Assembly (NCBI GenBank): GCA_018830105.1
Contig: JAHJTC010000012.1
Coordinates: 1-64,000 of the forward strand
Origin: Bacteroidota bacterium
GTDB lineage: Bacteria; Bacteroidota; Bacteroidia; Bacteroidales; F082
Direction of reading: 5' to 3'
Length of the DNA: 64,000 bases
Below the pieces are notes generated by a model, which saw only the letters and a program-made list of their open reading frames with translations, ran no database searches and was not told the origin of the DNA. Below, piece by piece: positions 35,719 to 43,729 of this stretch. Made by a program: the position numbers and the translations under genes. Each line of letters begins with the position of its first letter. The first letter of the stretch is position 1.

Positions 35719-36384
35719 TTAAAAATACACTTCGGCATGCACCTGATGTGGAGGAACACCCTGCATTTCGAGTATATCAAATACCTCGTGTATCATTTGA
35801 AAATTTCCGCAAAGATAACAATGTGTATCAGCAGAAACAGGGTTTTGTCTGAGATAGTCTGTTACACGTCCCTGAAAATCACCCTTTTCATCCTGAGAAG
35901 TGCATAGTTTATATTTTTCAGTCGGATAGGCGTTGCGTTCATAAGCTTCTTCCTCTTTCCTGACACCATGCAGAAGCTGATATTTTATTTTCGGGTAAGA
36001 GCGAACAAAGCTGTGAAAAGGCGCAATGCCCGTTCCGGTGGCTACAAAAAGAAATTTCCCGGAATCAACCAGCTCAGGTTCGATGGTGAAAAACCCAAGA
36101 GGTCCTTCTATCTGCAAAGTGCTGCCCGGTTTAAGCTTTTTGAGTTGCTTGCTTACAAGACCCTCATCAACCTCTTTGATAAGCACCTCAAAAAAATCAT
36201 CCTTTTCACCTGAATAAACAGAATACTCACGGTTATGAATACTGCCAGCTTCGCCAAGCAAAATATGCTGTCCGCTTCTAAATGACAGCCCACGACGATC
36301 AATACGCAGTACGTAGGTGCTTTCCGTCAGATGTCGTAATTCCAGCAATTGGTGCTGGTTATCGTTATTTGATCGCAATTTCAT
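35719..36384 (-). CDS. ferredoxin-NADP reductase family flavoprotein
   Basis: The 221-residue FAD/NAD(P)-binding oxidoreductase has the FAD motif REYSVYSG (about residue 50), the loop LKPGSTLQIEGPLGFF, the NAD(P) motif VATGTGIAPF and the cytochrome-b5-reductase-like CGNFQMI, ending in an aromatic EVYF. It moves electrons between NAD(P)H and a ferredoxin or flavodoxin. The frame is open further upstream, but a promoter lies inside that extension, so ATG 36384 is used. It is the first gene of an operon with miaB and mtaB and could supply reducing power to them. Confidence 0.88.
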   Translation of the reverse strand: MKLRSNNDNQHQLLELRHLTESTYVLRIDRRGLSFRSGQHILLGEAGSIHNREYSVYSGEKDDFFEVLIKEVDEGLVSKQLKKLKPGSTLQIEGPLGFFTIEPELVDSGKFLFVATGTGIAPFHSFVRSYPKIKYQLLHGVRKEEEAYERNAYPTEKYKLCTSQDEKGDFQGRVTDYLRQNPVSADTHCYLCGNFQMIHEVFDILEMQGVPPHQVHAEVYF

Positions 36385-36411
36385 GCGGGATTTTTTTAAA
36401 ATTTCGGACTG

Positions 36412-36419
36412 CAAAATTA
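36412..36419 (-). promoter_or_regulatory. -7 promoter element (TAATTTTG) of the reductase-miaB-mtaB operon
   Basis: It is an exact minus-strand match 27 bases before the ATG 36384. Its position rules out the longer reading frame starting at 36513. Confidence 0.65.
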
Positions 36420-36511
36420 CACAAAAAAACTGCGCACGGCTGAAGCAGCAGAAAGCATTGAGCCTATAAACCCTGATGTAAAGGACTGGGCTTAGCTCAT
36501 TATGGACAAAC

Positions 36512-36537
36512 ACTAACTAGCTGTAATTAAAGTTAGT
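36512..36537. repeat. inverted repeat ACTAACT-N12-AGTTAGT
   Basis: A perfect 7-base inverted repeat lies in the divergent region between the reductase operon and the GTPase operon, about 60 bases upstream of a TATATTTA (36595-36602) that may be the latter's -7 element. It may be an operator. Confidence 0.4.
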
Positions 36538-36635
36538 CTGTTAATTCTTATCAGTAAAAAACGCATTTTAAATACTCTTTTACCAAAACATTTCTATATT
36601 TACACTTTAAAATCAACCATCAACACCCGTTGTTT

Positions 36636-37151
36636 ATGAATGAAAATAAGGAGAACATCAACAGGATACGTGATATTCTTTTGGGCAACAATATTGCCGA
36701 AATGGAAAATCGCTTCTTAAAATTAGATCAGCAAATCACCTTTTCGCTCGAAGAAGTCGAGAATAAATGGAAGCAAAATCTTGACAGCCTAAGCGAAGAA
36801 CAGCAGCTTTCACTTGAAAAAACCTCACAGCAACTCTCAACTGCCATCAATAATTTGGCGGATGAACTAAAGCCTGAGCTTGCAGGACTCAAAACACAAA
36901 TGAGTGAAATCAAGCAGAATCAAGCCGATCTAAAAGCCAGCATACAGGAGCTTCAAGAGCTTCAACTCAAGCAAAAACAAAGCCTAAAAACACAACTCGA
37001 AACGGAGATAAGCTCGCTTAAAAAGGGCATTCAGGAAAAATTTGGCGATCTCCAGTTGAATAAGATAGATCGCACATCGCTGGCAGTCCTGATTTCGGAT
37101 CTCGCCATACGTTTATCAGGTGATGAAAATACGGAAACTGAAACCGATTAA
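36636..37151 (+). CDS. coiled-coil protein, first gene of the GTPase-OmpA module
   Basis: The 171-residue protein is almost wholly helical and charged. It starts with NINRIRDILLGNNIAEMENR, a segment like the N-terminus I remember from larger OmpA-like proteins of Proteobacteria and Cyanobacteria (L-R-D-L-L-L-G type). Residues ~30-140 have coiled-coil spacing. A less charged C-terminal helix (TSLAVLISDLAIRLSG) could bind a partner. There is no signal peptide, so it is cytoplasmic. ATG 36636 is used; an in-frame TTG lies six bases earlier. The next gene starts 18 bases later, as part of one operon. Confidence 0.8.
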   Translation: MNENKENINRIRDILLGNNIAEMENRFLKLDQQITFSLEEVENKWKQNLDSLSEEQQLSLEKTSQQLSTAINNLADELKPELAGLKTQMSEIKQNQADLKASIQELQELQLKQKQSLKTQLETEISSLKKGIQEKFGDLQLNKIDRTSLAVLISDLAIRLSGDENTETETD

Positions 37152-37169
37152 CTGTTACACCTTCTTTCT

Positions 37170-38885
37170 ATGACAGAAAAAAAAGTTAAGGATGTTGCTG
37201 AATACCTCGAACAAGGTCAGCTAAACGAGCTGCGCGAAATTATTACGGGCCTGGATAAGGCTTCACTCGATCGGTTGCATAGATTAATGAAAGACCCTCA
37301 TGAATTTGCGATAGAAATAAGCGACCTTCTGCCTTTTTCAATAAGAAAACTCATCGAAAAAGGCAGCATCCACAGCAGTGATCTTTTGCCGTTTTTTGAA
37401 GAAATTATTCAGGAAAGCATCCAAATTAATCCACAGCGACTCGCCAATATTTTATTTCCGATAATGGGTCCGGCAATACGCAAAGCTGTAGCTGAGGACA
37501 TCAAAAAAATGCTGGAATCCTTAAATCAAGGCCTTGAATCAGGATTATCGCCCAGTCATATAAAATGGCGTTTTCAAGCACTTTTTTCGGGTAAAAATTA
37601 CACAGAGATCATGCTCTCGCATGCTTATGTTTATCATGTAAAGCATCTTTTCCTGATTCACAAAGAATCCGCATTGTTGCTTCACCAAATTCGTGATCCT
37701 CAGATTCCATCCATTGAAGCAGATATGGTTGCCTCTATGCTATCAGCCATTTCGGATTTCGTGAAAGACTCTTTTCAAAAAGCTAATAATGAAAGTGTAG
37801 AAACAATAAAAATTGGTGAAACAAATTTATGGATTGAGCAGGGGCCATCAGCTATTATTGCAGCCGTTGTTGACGGCAATCCTCCCCCATCACTTCGCCT
37901 TGATATGCAGGAAGCAATTGAGGCTGTTCACTATAACCACCGCAACGATCTTGAAAAATTTGATGGGGATACGGCAATTTTTGAACATACTGAGAAATTT
38001 CTCAAAAATTGCTTGCAAAGCGAGAAAAAACAAAAAAAGGCTAAACCACCCTATTTTGCGCTGTTCCTACTACTTATTGTTTTAGGAGCTGCGGGCTATT
38101 TTGGCTATCAGCACATTCAGGCAAAAAGCATTAGAAACCAATTAATTTCAGCCTTTCAGAATGAGCCTGGTTATTTAATTTCGCGGACCGGATGGAAAAA
38201 TAATCAGCTTACTATTCAGGGAGCGCGTGATGAACTTTCAAAACCTGCTGCCGCGCTTATTTCAGAATCAGCGATAAATCCGGATCAGGTTACTGTTAAC
38301 TTTCAAAGTTTTATTTCTGTAGATAGTGTTTTTGTTATCAGGCGGGCAAACAAGCTGTTAAACCCACCTCCAACAATTCGGCTCTCATTTAAAGAGGGTG
38401 TGCTTACAATTAGCGGAAAAGCTGATGCGTCGTGGATTACAATGACAACGCAAGCCTACCACAAAATTTGGGGAGTAACCGCCCTTAATTGGCAACTGGA
38501 AGAGCAGCAAAAACCTGATCTTGGCTGGATTATCAGTGATATCGAAAGCTATAGTTTTACTTTCGAGTTTAATGATATTATCATGACAGCAGAACAAAAA
38601 GCTGAGTTTGATAGTTTAACAACAACAGCATTGCTGTTAGATGATTTCAACCATGAACAAAATCAAAAATATATCCTTCAGATACAATCGTTTACGTCCA
38701 ATACCGGCAACATAACAGCTAATAGAAGGGTTGCATTAACGAGAGCAGAATCCTTTATAGGACGCCTTGATGAAGCAGGCGTGCCCCGTGAATTGATGGA
38801 AACGGCTGTAATATTTAATGAGGAAACAGCTAATCCCGGACCCTTGCGAGGTGTTCGTCTTAGAGCATTAAAGAAAAAAGAGTAG
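37170..38885 (+). CDS. inner-membrane protein with large cytosolic domain and OmpA-like periplasmic end
   Basis: This 571-residue bitopic protein has a cytosolic part (1-290) with the conserved block LANILFPIMGPAIRKAVAED (about residues 91-110) and HAYVYHVKHLFLIHKESALLL. I remember both from a family of OmpA-domain proteins in Proteobacteria and Cyanobacteria. A single helix (about 295-313) follows a lysine-rich patch. The periplasmic part has a BON-like region (about 325-450, LTIQGARDELSKP and LTISGKADASW) and a degenerate OmpA-like peptidoglycan-binding domain (about 455-570, NRRVALTRAESFIGRLDEAGVP). It may link the cell wall to the GTPase encoded 9 bases downstream. Function unknown. Confidence 0.85.
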   Translation: MTEKKVKDVAEYLEQGQLNELREIITGLDKASLDRLHRLMKDPHEFAIEISDLLPFSIRKLIEKGSIHSSDLLPFFEEIIQESIQINPQRLANILFPIMGPAIRKAVAEDIKKMLESLNQGLESGLSPSHIKWRFQALFSGKNYTEIMLSHAYVYHVKHLFLIHKESALLLHQIRDPQIPSIEADMVASMLSAISDFVKDSFQKANNESVETIKIGETNLWIEQGPSAIIAAVVDGNPPPSLRLDMQEAIEAVHYNHRNDLEKFDGDTAIFEHTEKFLKNCLQSEKKQKKAKPPYFALFLLLIVLGAAGYFGYQHIQAKSIRNQLISAFQNEPGYLISRTGWKNNQLTIQGARDELSKPAAALISESAINPDQVTVNFQSFISVDSVFVIRRANKLLNPPPTIRLSFKEGVLTISGKADASWITMTTQAYHKIWGVTALNWQLEEQQKPDLGWIISDIESYSFTFEFNDIIMTAEQKAEFDSLTTTALLLDDFNHEQNQKYILQIQSFTSNTGNITANRRVALTRAESFIGRLDEAGVPRELMETAVIFNEETANPGPLRGVRLRALKKKE

Positions 38886-38894
38886 ATAAGACTT

Positions 38895-39401
38895 ATGATA
38901 AAGAAAAAAATTGCAATGGTTGGCGCCTTTGCTGTCGGCAAAACAAGTCTGGTACAACGTTTTGTAAGAAGTATTTTCAACGAGAAGTACCAGACGACAA
39001 TCGGTGTAAAAATAGACCAGAAGGAAGTTGAGATAGAAGGTGCTTCGGTAAACCTGCTACTTTGGGATATTCATGGAGAAGACGACTTCATGAAAGTTAA
39101 ACCCACCTATTTAATTGGTTCGTCGGGCTATTTTTTGGTAGCCGACAGCACACGGCACGAAACCTTGCAAACTGCTCTAAATCTAGGTGAAATGGCAACT
39201 TCGGTAACCAATAATGTACCATTTATTTTGTTGATTAATAAATGTGATTTAAAAGAGGAGCAGGAGATTTTGGAAGAAGATCTGGCTCCCCTTCGCAAAA
39301 AGGGCTGGCGTATTTTGGAAACCAGCGCCAAAGAAGCAATCGGAGTAGAAGAGGCATTTTACGAGCTCACCAAAAGCATGATGGGAAAAAGCAAACAATG
39401 A
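38895..39401 (+). CDS. Ras-like small GTPase
   Basis: The 168-residue single-domain small GTPase of the Ras/Rab type has G1 GAFAVGKTS, G2 YQTTIGV, G3 WDIHGED, G4 NKCD and G5 ETSAK. At the position of the catalytic Gln61 of Ras it has Glu62 (GED), which may slow intrinsic hydrolysis and call for a partner. It lacks a lipidation motif at the C-terminus. It overlaps the histidine kinase gene by 4 bases (ATGA) and follows the OmpA-like gene by 9 bases. A role as a switch between envelope and kinase is an inference from gene order. Confidence 0.93.
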   Translation: MIKKKIAMVGAFAVGKTSLVQRFVRSIFNEKYQTTIGVKIDQKEVEIEGASVNLLLWDIHGEDDFMKVKPTYLIGSSGYFLVADSTRHETLQTALNLGEMATSVTNNVPFILLINKCDLKEEQEILEEDLAPLRKKGWRILETSAKEAIGVEEAFYELTKSMMGKSKQ

Positions 39402-40936
39402 TGACAAAACCAGAATTTACCGAAGCAATAACTGATTATATCATCAGTAAAATACCGCCTTATATCGGGCTGGCTATTTTGCACCTGAACGAAGATGCCC
39501 AGCTACAAAACTGGTTGGGCCCCGTGCATAAATACGTTGACATAAAACCCGAGCTAGGGATGGACATTGAGCAGCTGACGCCTTTTCTAATCGGAATGGT
39601 TCCACCACTTATCAATCCGATGGTTTTGCCTCACATTCAAACCAAAGCAGATCACTACGCTGAAATTCATATTGTTGAAGATGAATTACAGCAATTTTGG
39701 GTATTTTTTGTTGATCAAACCCGTTCTGCCGAAAAACTTCAACAGCTGCTTCAGGAAGTCAATTCAGCCCGCCTTAAGCTGAGTGCCAGCACCAAGAAAA
39801 ATGCACAGGTCGAAAACCATTTTTCCGCTTTCTATTTATTGGACTTCGCCACTTTTGCTTACCAAAACAATGCCTATTTTCCGCTTGGGCCCTTGCCAGT
39901 TTGGACAAAAGAATTGAATAATGCTTCTGCCTTGCACAAAAACCAAGTTGATCTTGTTGAAGTATTTCCTTTTATCGAAGTTTTTCAGTACGAAGCCGCA
40001 TCATGCTGGGAAAACAGGCAGGATGGAAAAGTTGAATCGGGTGTTTGGGAAGAAGAAACCATCACAGGACGCCAGTTTTTTCTTAAAGCAACTGCAATTC
40101 GGCATGAGCAAACCAACTACCTGTTGATAAATATCATCAATCGCGAAGACAGGCAAGACAGTGAGCTGATTCAAAAAGCACGCGAACAGCGGCTTACCCT
40201 GGATCAACTGGCGCGCACCCAGAAAGAGCTGAAAAAATTACTTGATTTCAAAAATCAGTTTGTATCCATCGTGTCTCATGATTTGCGATCACCTTTAGGA
40301 GCTGTAATCGGCCTCTCAAATTTATTGCTGGACGACTCGGAAATGATGCAAAAAATGAATGAAAATCAAAGCGGACTGCTAACGGATATCAAAGAAGAAA
40401 TGCAGCGTCTGTTGGATTACAACGACAAGCTATATCATTGGTCGAATCTGGAACTGGGGAACTTCAAAATAAATAAAACTGAAATCGATTTTCGGGAATT
40501 AACCGCTTATGTTGAACGGATGCAGCACTTCAAATTGAAACAAAAAAACATTCGTTTTAAGCAGGAAATTGATAAAACCATTGATTTTGTTTTGATGGCC
40601 GACGAAACTTTACTCGGACAAGCGTTAAATAATCTGGTAGGCAATGCGGTTAAGTTTACGCCCGAAGGAGGTCAAATAACCATTGGTACAAGATTGAAAC
40701 AGGGCAATTTTGAAATTTTTATCAACGATACTGGCGTAGGTATGCCTAAAGAAATCAGCGATAAACTCTTTGAAGGATTCACGCGCAAAAGTACCATGGG
40801 GACCTATGGCGAAAAAGGCACAGGCCTGGGATTAGGTATTGTAAAAAAAATTGTTGAAGCCCATGAGTTTGATATCAATGTTGAATCGGAACCCGGAAAA
40901 GGAAGCACCTTTATTATAAGGGCGCCTCTGGATTAA
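39398..40936 (+). CDS. soluble sensor histidine kinase (orphan)
   Basis: The 512-residue protein has no membrane helix. The N-terminal 250 residues show no sensor domain I can name, though the stretch 150-250 may be PAS-like. A coiled-coil linker (about 255-287) leads to the HisKA box VSHDLRSPLG (His294), the N box NNLVGNAVKFTPEGG, G1 NDTGVGMP, an F box and G2 GEKGTGLGLGIVKKIVE. The kinase is therefore catalytically complete. No response regulator is adjacent; the nearest is at 50.6 kb. Its start codon lies inside the GTPase stop region, so the two are translationally coupled. ATG 39401 is an alternative start. Confidence 0.93.
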   Translation: MMTKPEFTEAITDYIISKIPPYIGLAILHLNEDAQLQNWLGPVHKYVDIKPELGMDIEQLTPFLIGMVPPLINPMVLPHIQTKADHYAEIHIVEDELQQFWVFFVDQTRSAEKLQQLLQEVNSARLKLSASTKKNAQVENHFSAFYLLDFATFAYQNNAYFPLGPLPVWTKELNNASALHKNQVDLVEVFPFIEVFQYEAASCWENRQDGKVESGVWEEETITGRQFFLKATAIRHEQTNYLLINIINREDRQDSELIQKAREQRLTLDQLARTQKELKKLLDFKNQFVSIVSHDLRSPLGAVIGLSNLLLDDSEMMQKMNENQSGLLTDIKEEMQRLLDYNDKLYHWSNLELGNFKINKTEIDFRELTAYVERMQHFKLKQKNIRFKQEIDKTIDFVLMADETLLGQALNNLVGNAVKFTPEGGQITIGTRLKQGNFEIFINDTGVGMPKEISDKLFEGFTRKSTMGTYGEKGTGLGLGIVKKIVEAHEFDINVESEPGKGSTFIIRAPLD

Positions 40937-40982
40937 TCAAAGAAAACGCAAAACATTTAAGTAAAGTCCTGTTTTGTTGTTT

Positions 40983-41002
40983 TTCGTTCAAAACGAATTT
41001 TT
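40983..41002 (+). terminator. weak terminator of the GTPase operon
   Basis: A 6-bp stem TTCGTT/AACGAA with loop CAA is followed by five T residues, 47 bases after the kinase stop codon. The stem is short. Confidence 0.5.
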
Positions 41003-41147
41003 ATGACCCTGGCAATGGCACAGAAAAACTAACAACGCTTCTGGTTTTAATTGAAATTCTGCAAAATATCGGATCATATCAGTTAACAAATTATGCATCA
41101 GCGCAAAAAAAATCTATCTTCGCACGAACACCCAATCGCCAATTAAG

Positions 41148-41879
41148 ATGCTGATTGAAATTTTAAGCCTTACTGCAATTTTGATTTTTTTGCTCATGGC
41201 ATTTATTGCCTGGAGAGACCGTTCGTCGGGCAATGGCCGGTTTCCGGCACTTTTTGTACAGCAAAAAAAAGAAGGGAAAATCGACAAAGCCTTATTAAAG
41301 GCTTTCAACAGCTATTCCGATAAAGACAGGTTCTTTCTTTTCTGGCTTCAAATGCAGCGCATCAACAAAACCATCCCCCAAGGCTCAATGGCCGAGCTTG
41401 GCGTTTATCAGGGCGATTCGGCCCGTTTACTTCATCTGATGGCTCCCAACAGAATCCTGCATCTTTTCGACACCTTTGAAGGTTTTCGCGAAACAGATCT
41501 CAGCAACGAAACGGGTGAAGCCGGCAGCTATAAATCACATCATTTTGCTGACACCTCAATCAGGCATGTCAAAAACAAATTAGGCAATCATCCTAATATT
41601 CAACTGCATAAGGGCAACTTTGCAGCTGTTTGTCATAAATTCGCTGATGAACAATTTGCCTTTGTAAGCATTGATGTGGATCTTGCCAGACCAACGGATG
41701 ACGGCATTCGTTTTTTTTATCCGCGCCTGCTTCCCGGCGGTGTGATGATCATTCATGACTACAACCCTAAATGGCGGGAATTAATGCATGTAGTAGATGT
41801 GTTTTTAAGTGAAATTCCGGAGCGTCCAGTATTGGCCTCCGACAAGGATACGAGCCTGATCATTGTAAAAAATGGATAG
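41148..41879 (+). CDS. TylF/MycF-type SAM-dependent methyltransferase
   Basis: The 243-residue protein has an N-terminal hydrophobic segment (about residues 2-22, a possible anchor) and a class I methyltransferase core. Markers are MAELGVYQGDSARLLHLMAP (SAM binding), LFDTFEGFRETD, VSIDVDLARPTDDGIRFFYP and GGVMIIHDYNP, the last resembling the metal-binding Asp of TylF/MycF O-methyltransferases. Such enzymes in Bacteroidota often methylate surface sugars. The gene abuts the convergent sanA-like gene with no base between the two stop codons. A TATCTTCG at 41115-41122 may be its -7 element. Confidence 0.85.
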   Translation: MLIEILSLTAILIFLLMAFIAWRDRSSGNGRFPALFVQQKKEGKIDKALLKAFNSYSDKDRFFLFWLQMQRINKTIPQGSMAELGVYQGDSARLLHLMAPNRILHLFDTFEGFRETDLSNETGEAGSYKSHHFADTSIRHVKNKLGNHPNIQLHKGNFAAVCHKFADEQFAFVSIDVDLARPTDDGIRFFYPRLLPGGVMIIHDYNPKWRELMHVVDVFLSEIPERPVLASDKDTSLIIVKNG

Positions 41880-42530
41880 CTAATCTGCGTCAACTTCAAC
41901 TTTATCGCCCAAAAAATGGGGCTCTGTTTTCAACACATAGATATCCAGCATCATACGCACACGTGCCAGATACTCTCTTATTAACACCTGAAATGCGCCC
42001 TGATGCTGCGGAAAGTCAGCCACAAATCCATAGGCGAAAATACCATTGTGACCAGCAATATAGATTGCACGTTCAAGATGAAAAGCTTGCGAAATAATTG
42101 TGATTGAATCCTGGGAAAATATTTTATTCGACCTGATAACTGAATCAAAAGTGCGAAAGCCTGCATAATCAGGAATCAGTTTTTTTTCCGGAATGCCTGC
42201 TTCTAGCAAGTCCTTCATCATGTACCGTGGCTCGTTGTAGGAGGCATGCCGGTTGTCGCCACTCACGATAAGGTATTCTATTTTACCAGCCTCCAAAAGC
42301 TTAAGGGCAGCCTCAATTCTGTATTTGTAGAAAGGATTAATATTCCCCGAAACAGTATATTTACTTGTACCCAGCAGCAATCCGGTTTTTCGAAAAGGCA
42401 AGTCTTCCAGCTTATCTGCAATCTGCTTTGAGCTACTGTAAGTAACCCAAAAATTGACCAGAATGGTAGCAACAACTATTAATCCAATCAAAGAAAATAT
42501 AAAACTAAGAAACTTCCTAAACCCCTTCAT
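41880..42530 (-). CDS. SanA/YdcF-like DUF218 membrane protein
   Basis: The 216-residue protein has one N-terminal membrane helix (about 8-28) and a periplasmic DUF218 domain: TGLLLGTSKYTVSGNINPFY, IEYLIVSGDNRHASYNEPRYM, DYAGFRTFDSVIRS, SQAFHLERAIYIA. SanA affects the vancomycin barrier in enteric bacteria, but the chemistry is unknown. It follows thiS by 32 bases and may be in the thiF-thiS transcript. It converges head-on with the TylF-type gene. Confidence 0.88.
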   Translation of the reverse strand: MKGFRKFLSFIFSLIGLIVVATILVNFWVTYSSSKQIADKLEDLPFRKTGLLLGTSKYTVSGNINPFYKYRIEAALKLLEAGKIEYLIVSGDNRHASYNEPRYMMKDLLEAGIPEKKLIPDYAGFRTFDSVIRSNKIFSQDSITIISQAFHLERAIYIAGHNGIFAYGFVADFPQHQGAFQVLIREYLARVRMMLDIYVLKTEPHFLGDKVEVDAD

Positions 42531-42562
42531 AAAGCGTTTTTGTCCAGTGATTAATTTCTTCT

Positions 42563-42766
42563 TTATCCTCCCGAAATCAAATGCAAAATTTCTACATTGT
42601 CGCCAGTCCTGACAACCGCATCGTCACGTTTATCCACTTTGACAAGCTTTCCATTGATTTTCGTAACCAACATCTTAAAAGTAAAGTTTTTGTAGTTTAT
42701 CAGCTCGTTTATAGTCATCGCATCACCTGCGATGGTTTCTGTTCTGTTATTTAAAATAATTTCCAT
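42563..42766 (-). CDS. thiS: ThiS/MoaD-like sulfur carrier protein
   Basis: This 67-residue ubiquitin-fold sulfur carrier ends in the required Gly-Gly (LHLISGG), which is adenylated and thiocarboxylated. The core MEIILNNRTETI and TGDNVEILHLI fit ThiS. It is translated directly after its probable activator, ThiF, with no bases between. Because no other thiamine gene is present and an AOR gene is divergent from it, service in tungsten or molybdenum cofactor synthesis is possible. The gene symbol follows the family and does not assert the pathway. Confidence 0.85.
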   Translation of the reverse strand: MEIILNNRTETIAGDAMTINELINYKNFTFKMLVTKINGKLVKVDKRDDAVVRTGDNVEILHLISGG

Positions 42767-43354
42767 TTAACCTTTTTTTATTAGCAATTCGAGTGCCAGA
42801 TTGGCTTGCATATTGGCAACGATTCCAACTCTGGGAGCCAATGGAGGCAAATCTTCAGCAATTTCAGCTTCAAAATCACCACAAATATACACATGCTTAT
42901 CCCATTGGACTTGCCTGAGCTTATCAAAACCGCCAAAACCTGCCATTCCATTGCCCATAATAAGTGGAATTTGTGGCATGTGTTCAAGCATAAACTCCAA
43001 CAACATCGCTTTGGCCTCTGCCCGATCAAAGGCTTCGATAATCAGATCACATGATGAAAATATCGCTGAGATATTGTCTTTATCAAGTTTCGTTTGATGA
43101 CAATTCAGTTTTACATCGGGATCAATCGAGTGAATATTTTGGGCAAGCGCCTCTACTTTGGGCAAGCCAAGCTGTTTTTTGAAAAAATACTGTCGATTCA
43201 GATTCGATGCCTCAACCTTATCAAAATCAACCAGTTCAAGACCTCCAATTCCAATACGCGCCAAAGCTACAGCTGCGTTCGAACCCAATCCACCACAGCC
43301 GGCGACCCCCACTCTACAGCTTTTTAACAATTGTCGGATGTCTTTCTCTTTCAT
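42767..43354 (-). CDS. thiF: ThiF/MoeB-like sulfur-carrier adenylyltransferase
   Basis: The 195-residue E1-like enzyme has the nucleotide motif GVAGCGGLGSNAAVALARIG, the conserved ELVDFDKVEASNLNRQYF, the DLIIEAFDRAEAK motif and GMAGFGGFD near the C-terminus. It is short and lacks the two CxxC zinc pairs and the C-terminal tail of full-length ThiF/MoeB, matching the ThiF family 2 size. It adenylates the C-terminal Gly of the ThiS protein encoded next. It is divergent from the aldehyde:ferredoxin oxidoreductase gene. Confidence 0.9.
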   Translation of the reverse strand: MKEKDIRQLLKSCRVGVAGCGGLGSNAAVALARIGIGGLELVDFDKVEASNLNRQYFFKKQLGLPKVEALAQNIHSIDPDVKLNCHQTKLDKDNISAIFSSCDLIIEAFDRAEAKAMLLEFMLEHMPQIPLIMGNGMAGFGGFDKLRQVQWDKHVYICGDFEAEIAEDLPPLAPRVGIVANMQANLALELLIKKG

Positions 43355-43446
43355 AAACTGTTTATAATGTCTTTTGTTCTATGCGCACTTAAAGAGGTAA
43401 AAATACAGTATTTATTCTTTATGGTGTGCCCACTTCAGGCCGTTTT

Positions 43447-43471
43447 GGTCAAATAAATAATTTAATTGACC
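43447..43471. repeat. 25-bp palindrome GGTCAA...TTGACC
   Basis: The arms GGTCAA-a-TAAA and TTTA-a-TTGACC pair across a 3-base centre (10 of 11 arm positions). It lies 93 bases upstream of the thiF start and 217 upstream of the AOR -7 element, so it could be the operator of a dimeric regulator. It lacks a T-run and so is not a terminator. Confidence 0.5.
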
Positions 43472-43687
43472 CATAGAATCCTAAGAAGTATCTACAATTA
43501 TTTTCTGGTCATTTACCAAACTCAATTTAAGTTGCGACACTCCAAAACAGGGCTGAATTTATAATGATTCTAAATATACTGCTAACCCTATACGGCGCAA
43601 AGAGTTAATTGCAAAAGTGTTCGATATGCAGAAAATTACATATTGCTAAATAAGAAGCAATTAGCATCTCAAACTCCAATAACTTCT

Positions 43688-43695
43688 TACTTTTG
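43688..43695 (+). promoter_or_regulatory. -7 promoter element (TACTTTTG) of the AOR gene
   Basis: It is an exact match, 35 bases before the ATG at 43730. Confidence 0.65.
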
Positions 43696-43729
43696 TGAAA
43701 AATATAACATTCCTTAGAAATTACTATTT

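Larger units (their letters stand above)
43355..43729. other. 375-base divergent intergenic region between thiF and the AOR gene
   Basis: It holds no gene. It contains a long palindrome (43447-43471) and a plus-strand promoter at 43688-43695. The AOR leader after the promoter is only about 35 bases, too short for a Moco/Tuco riboswitch, and I see none elsewhere in the gap. Confidence 0.6.

Noticed and set aside
42563-43354. Thiamine biosynthesis cluster
   Set aside because: Only ThiS- and ThiF-like genes are present; ThiG, ThiH, ThiC and ThiE are absent and there is no TPP riboswitch upstream.
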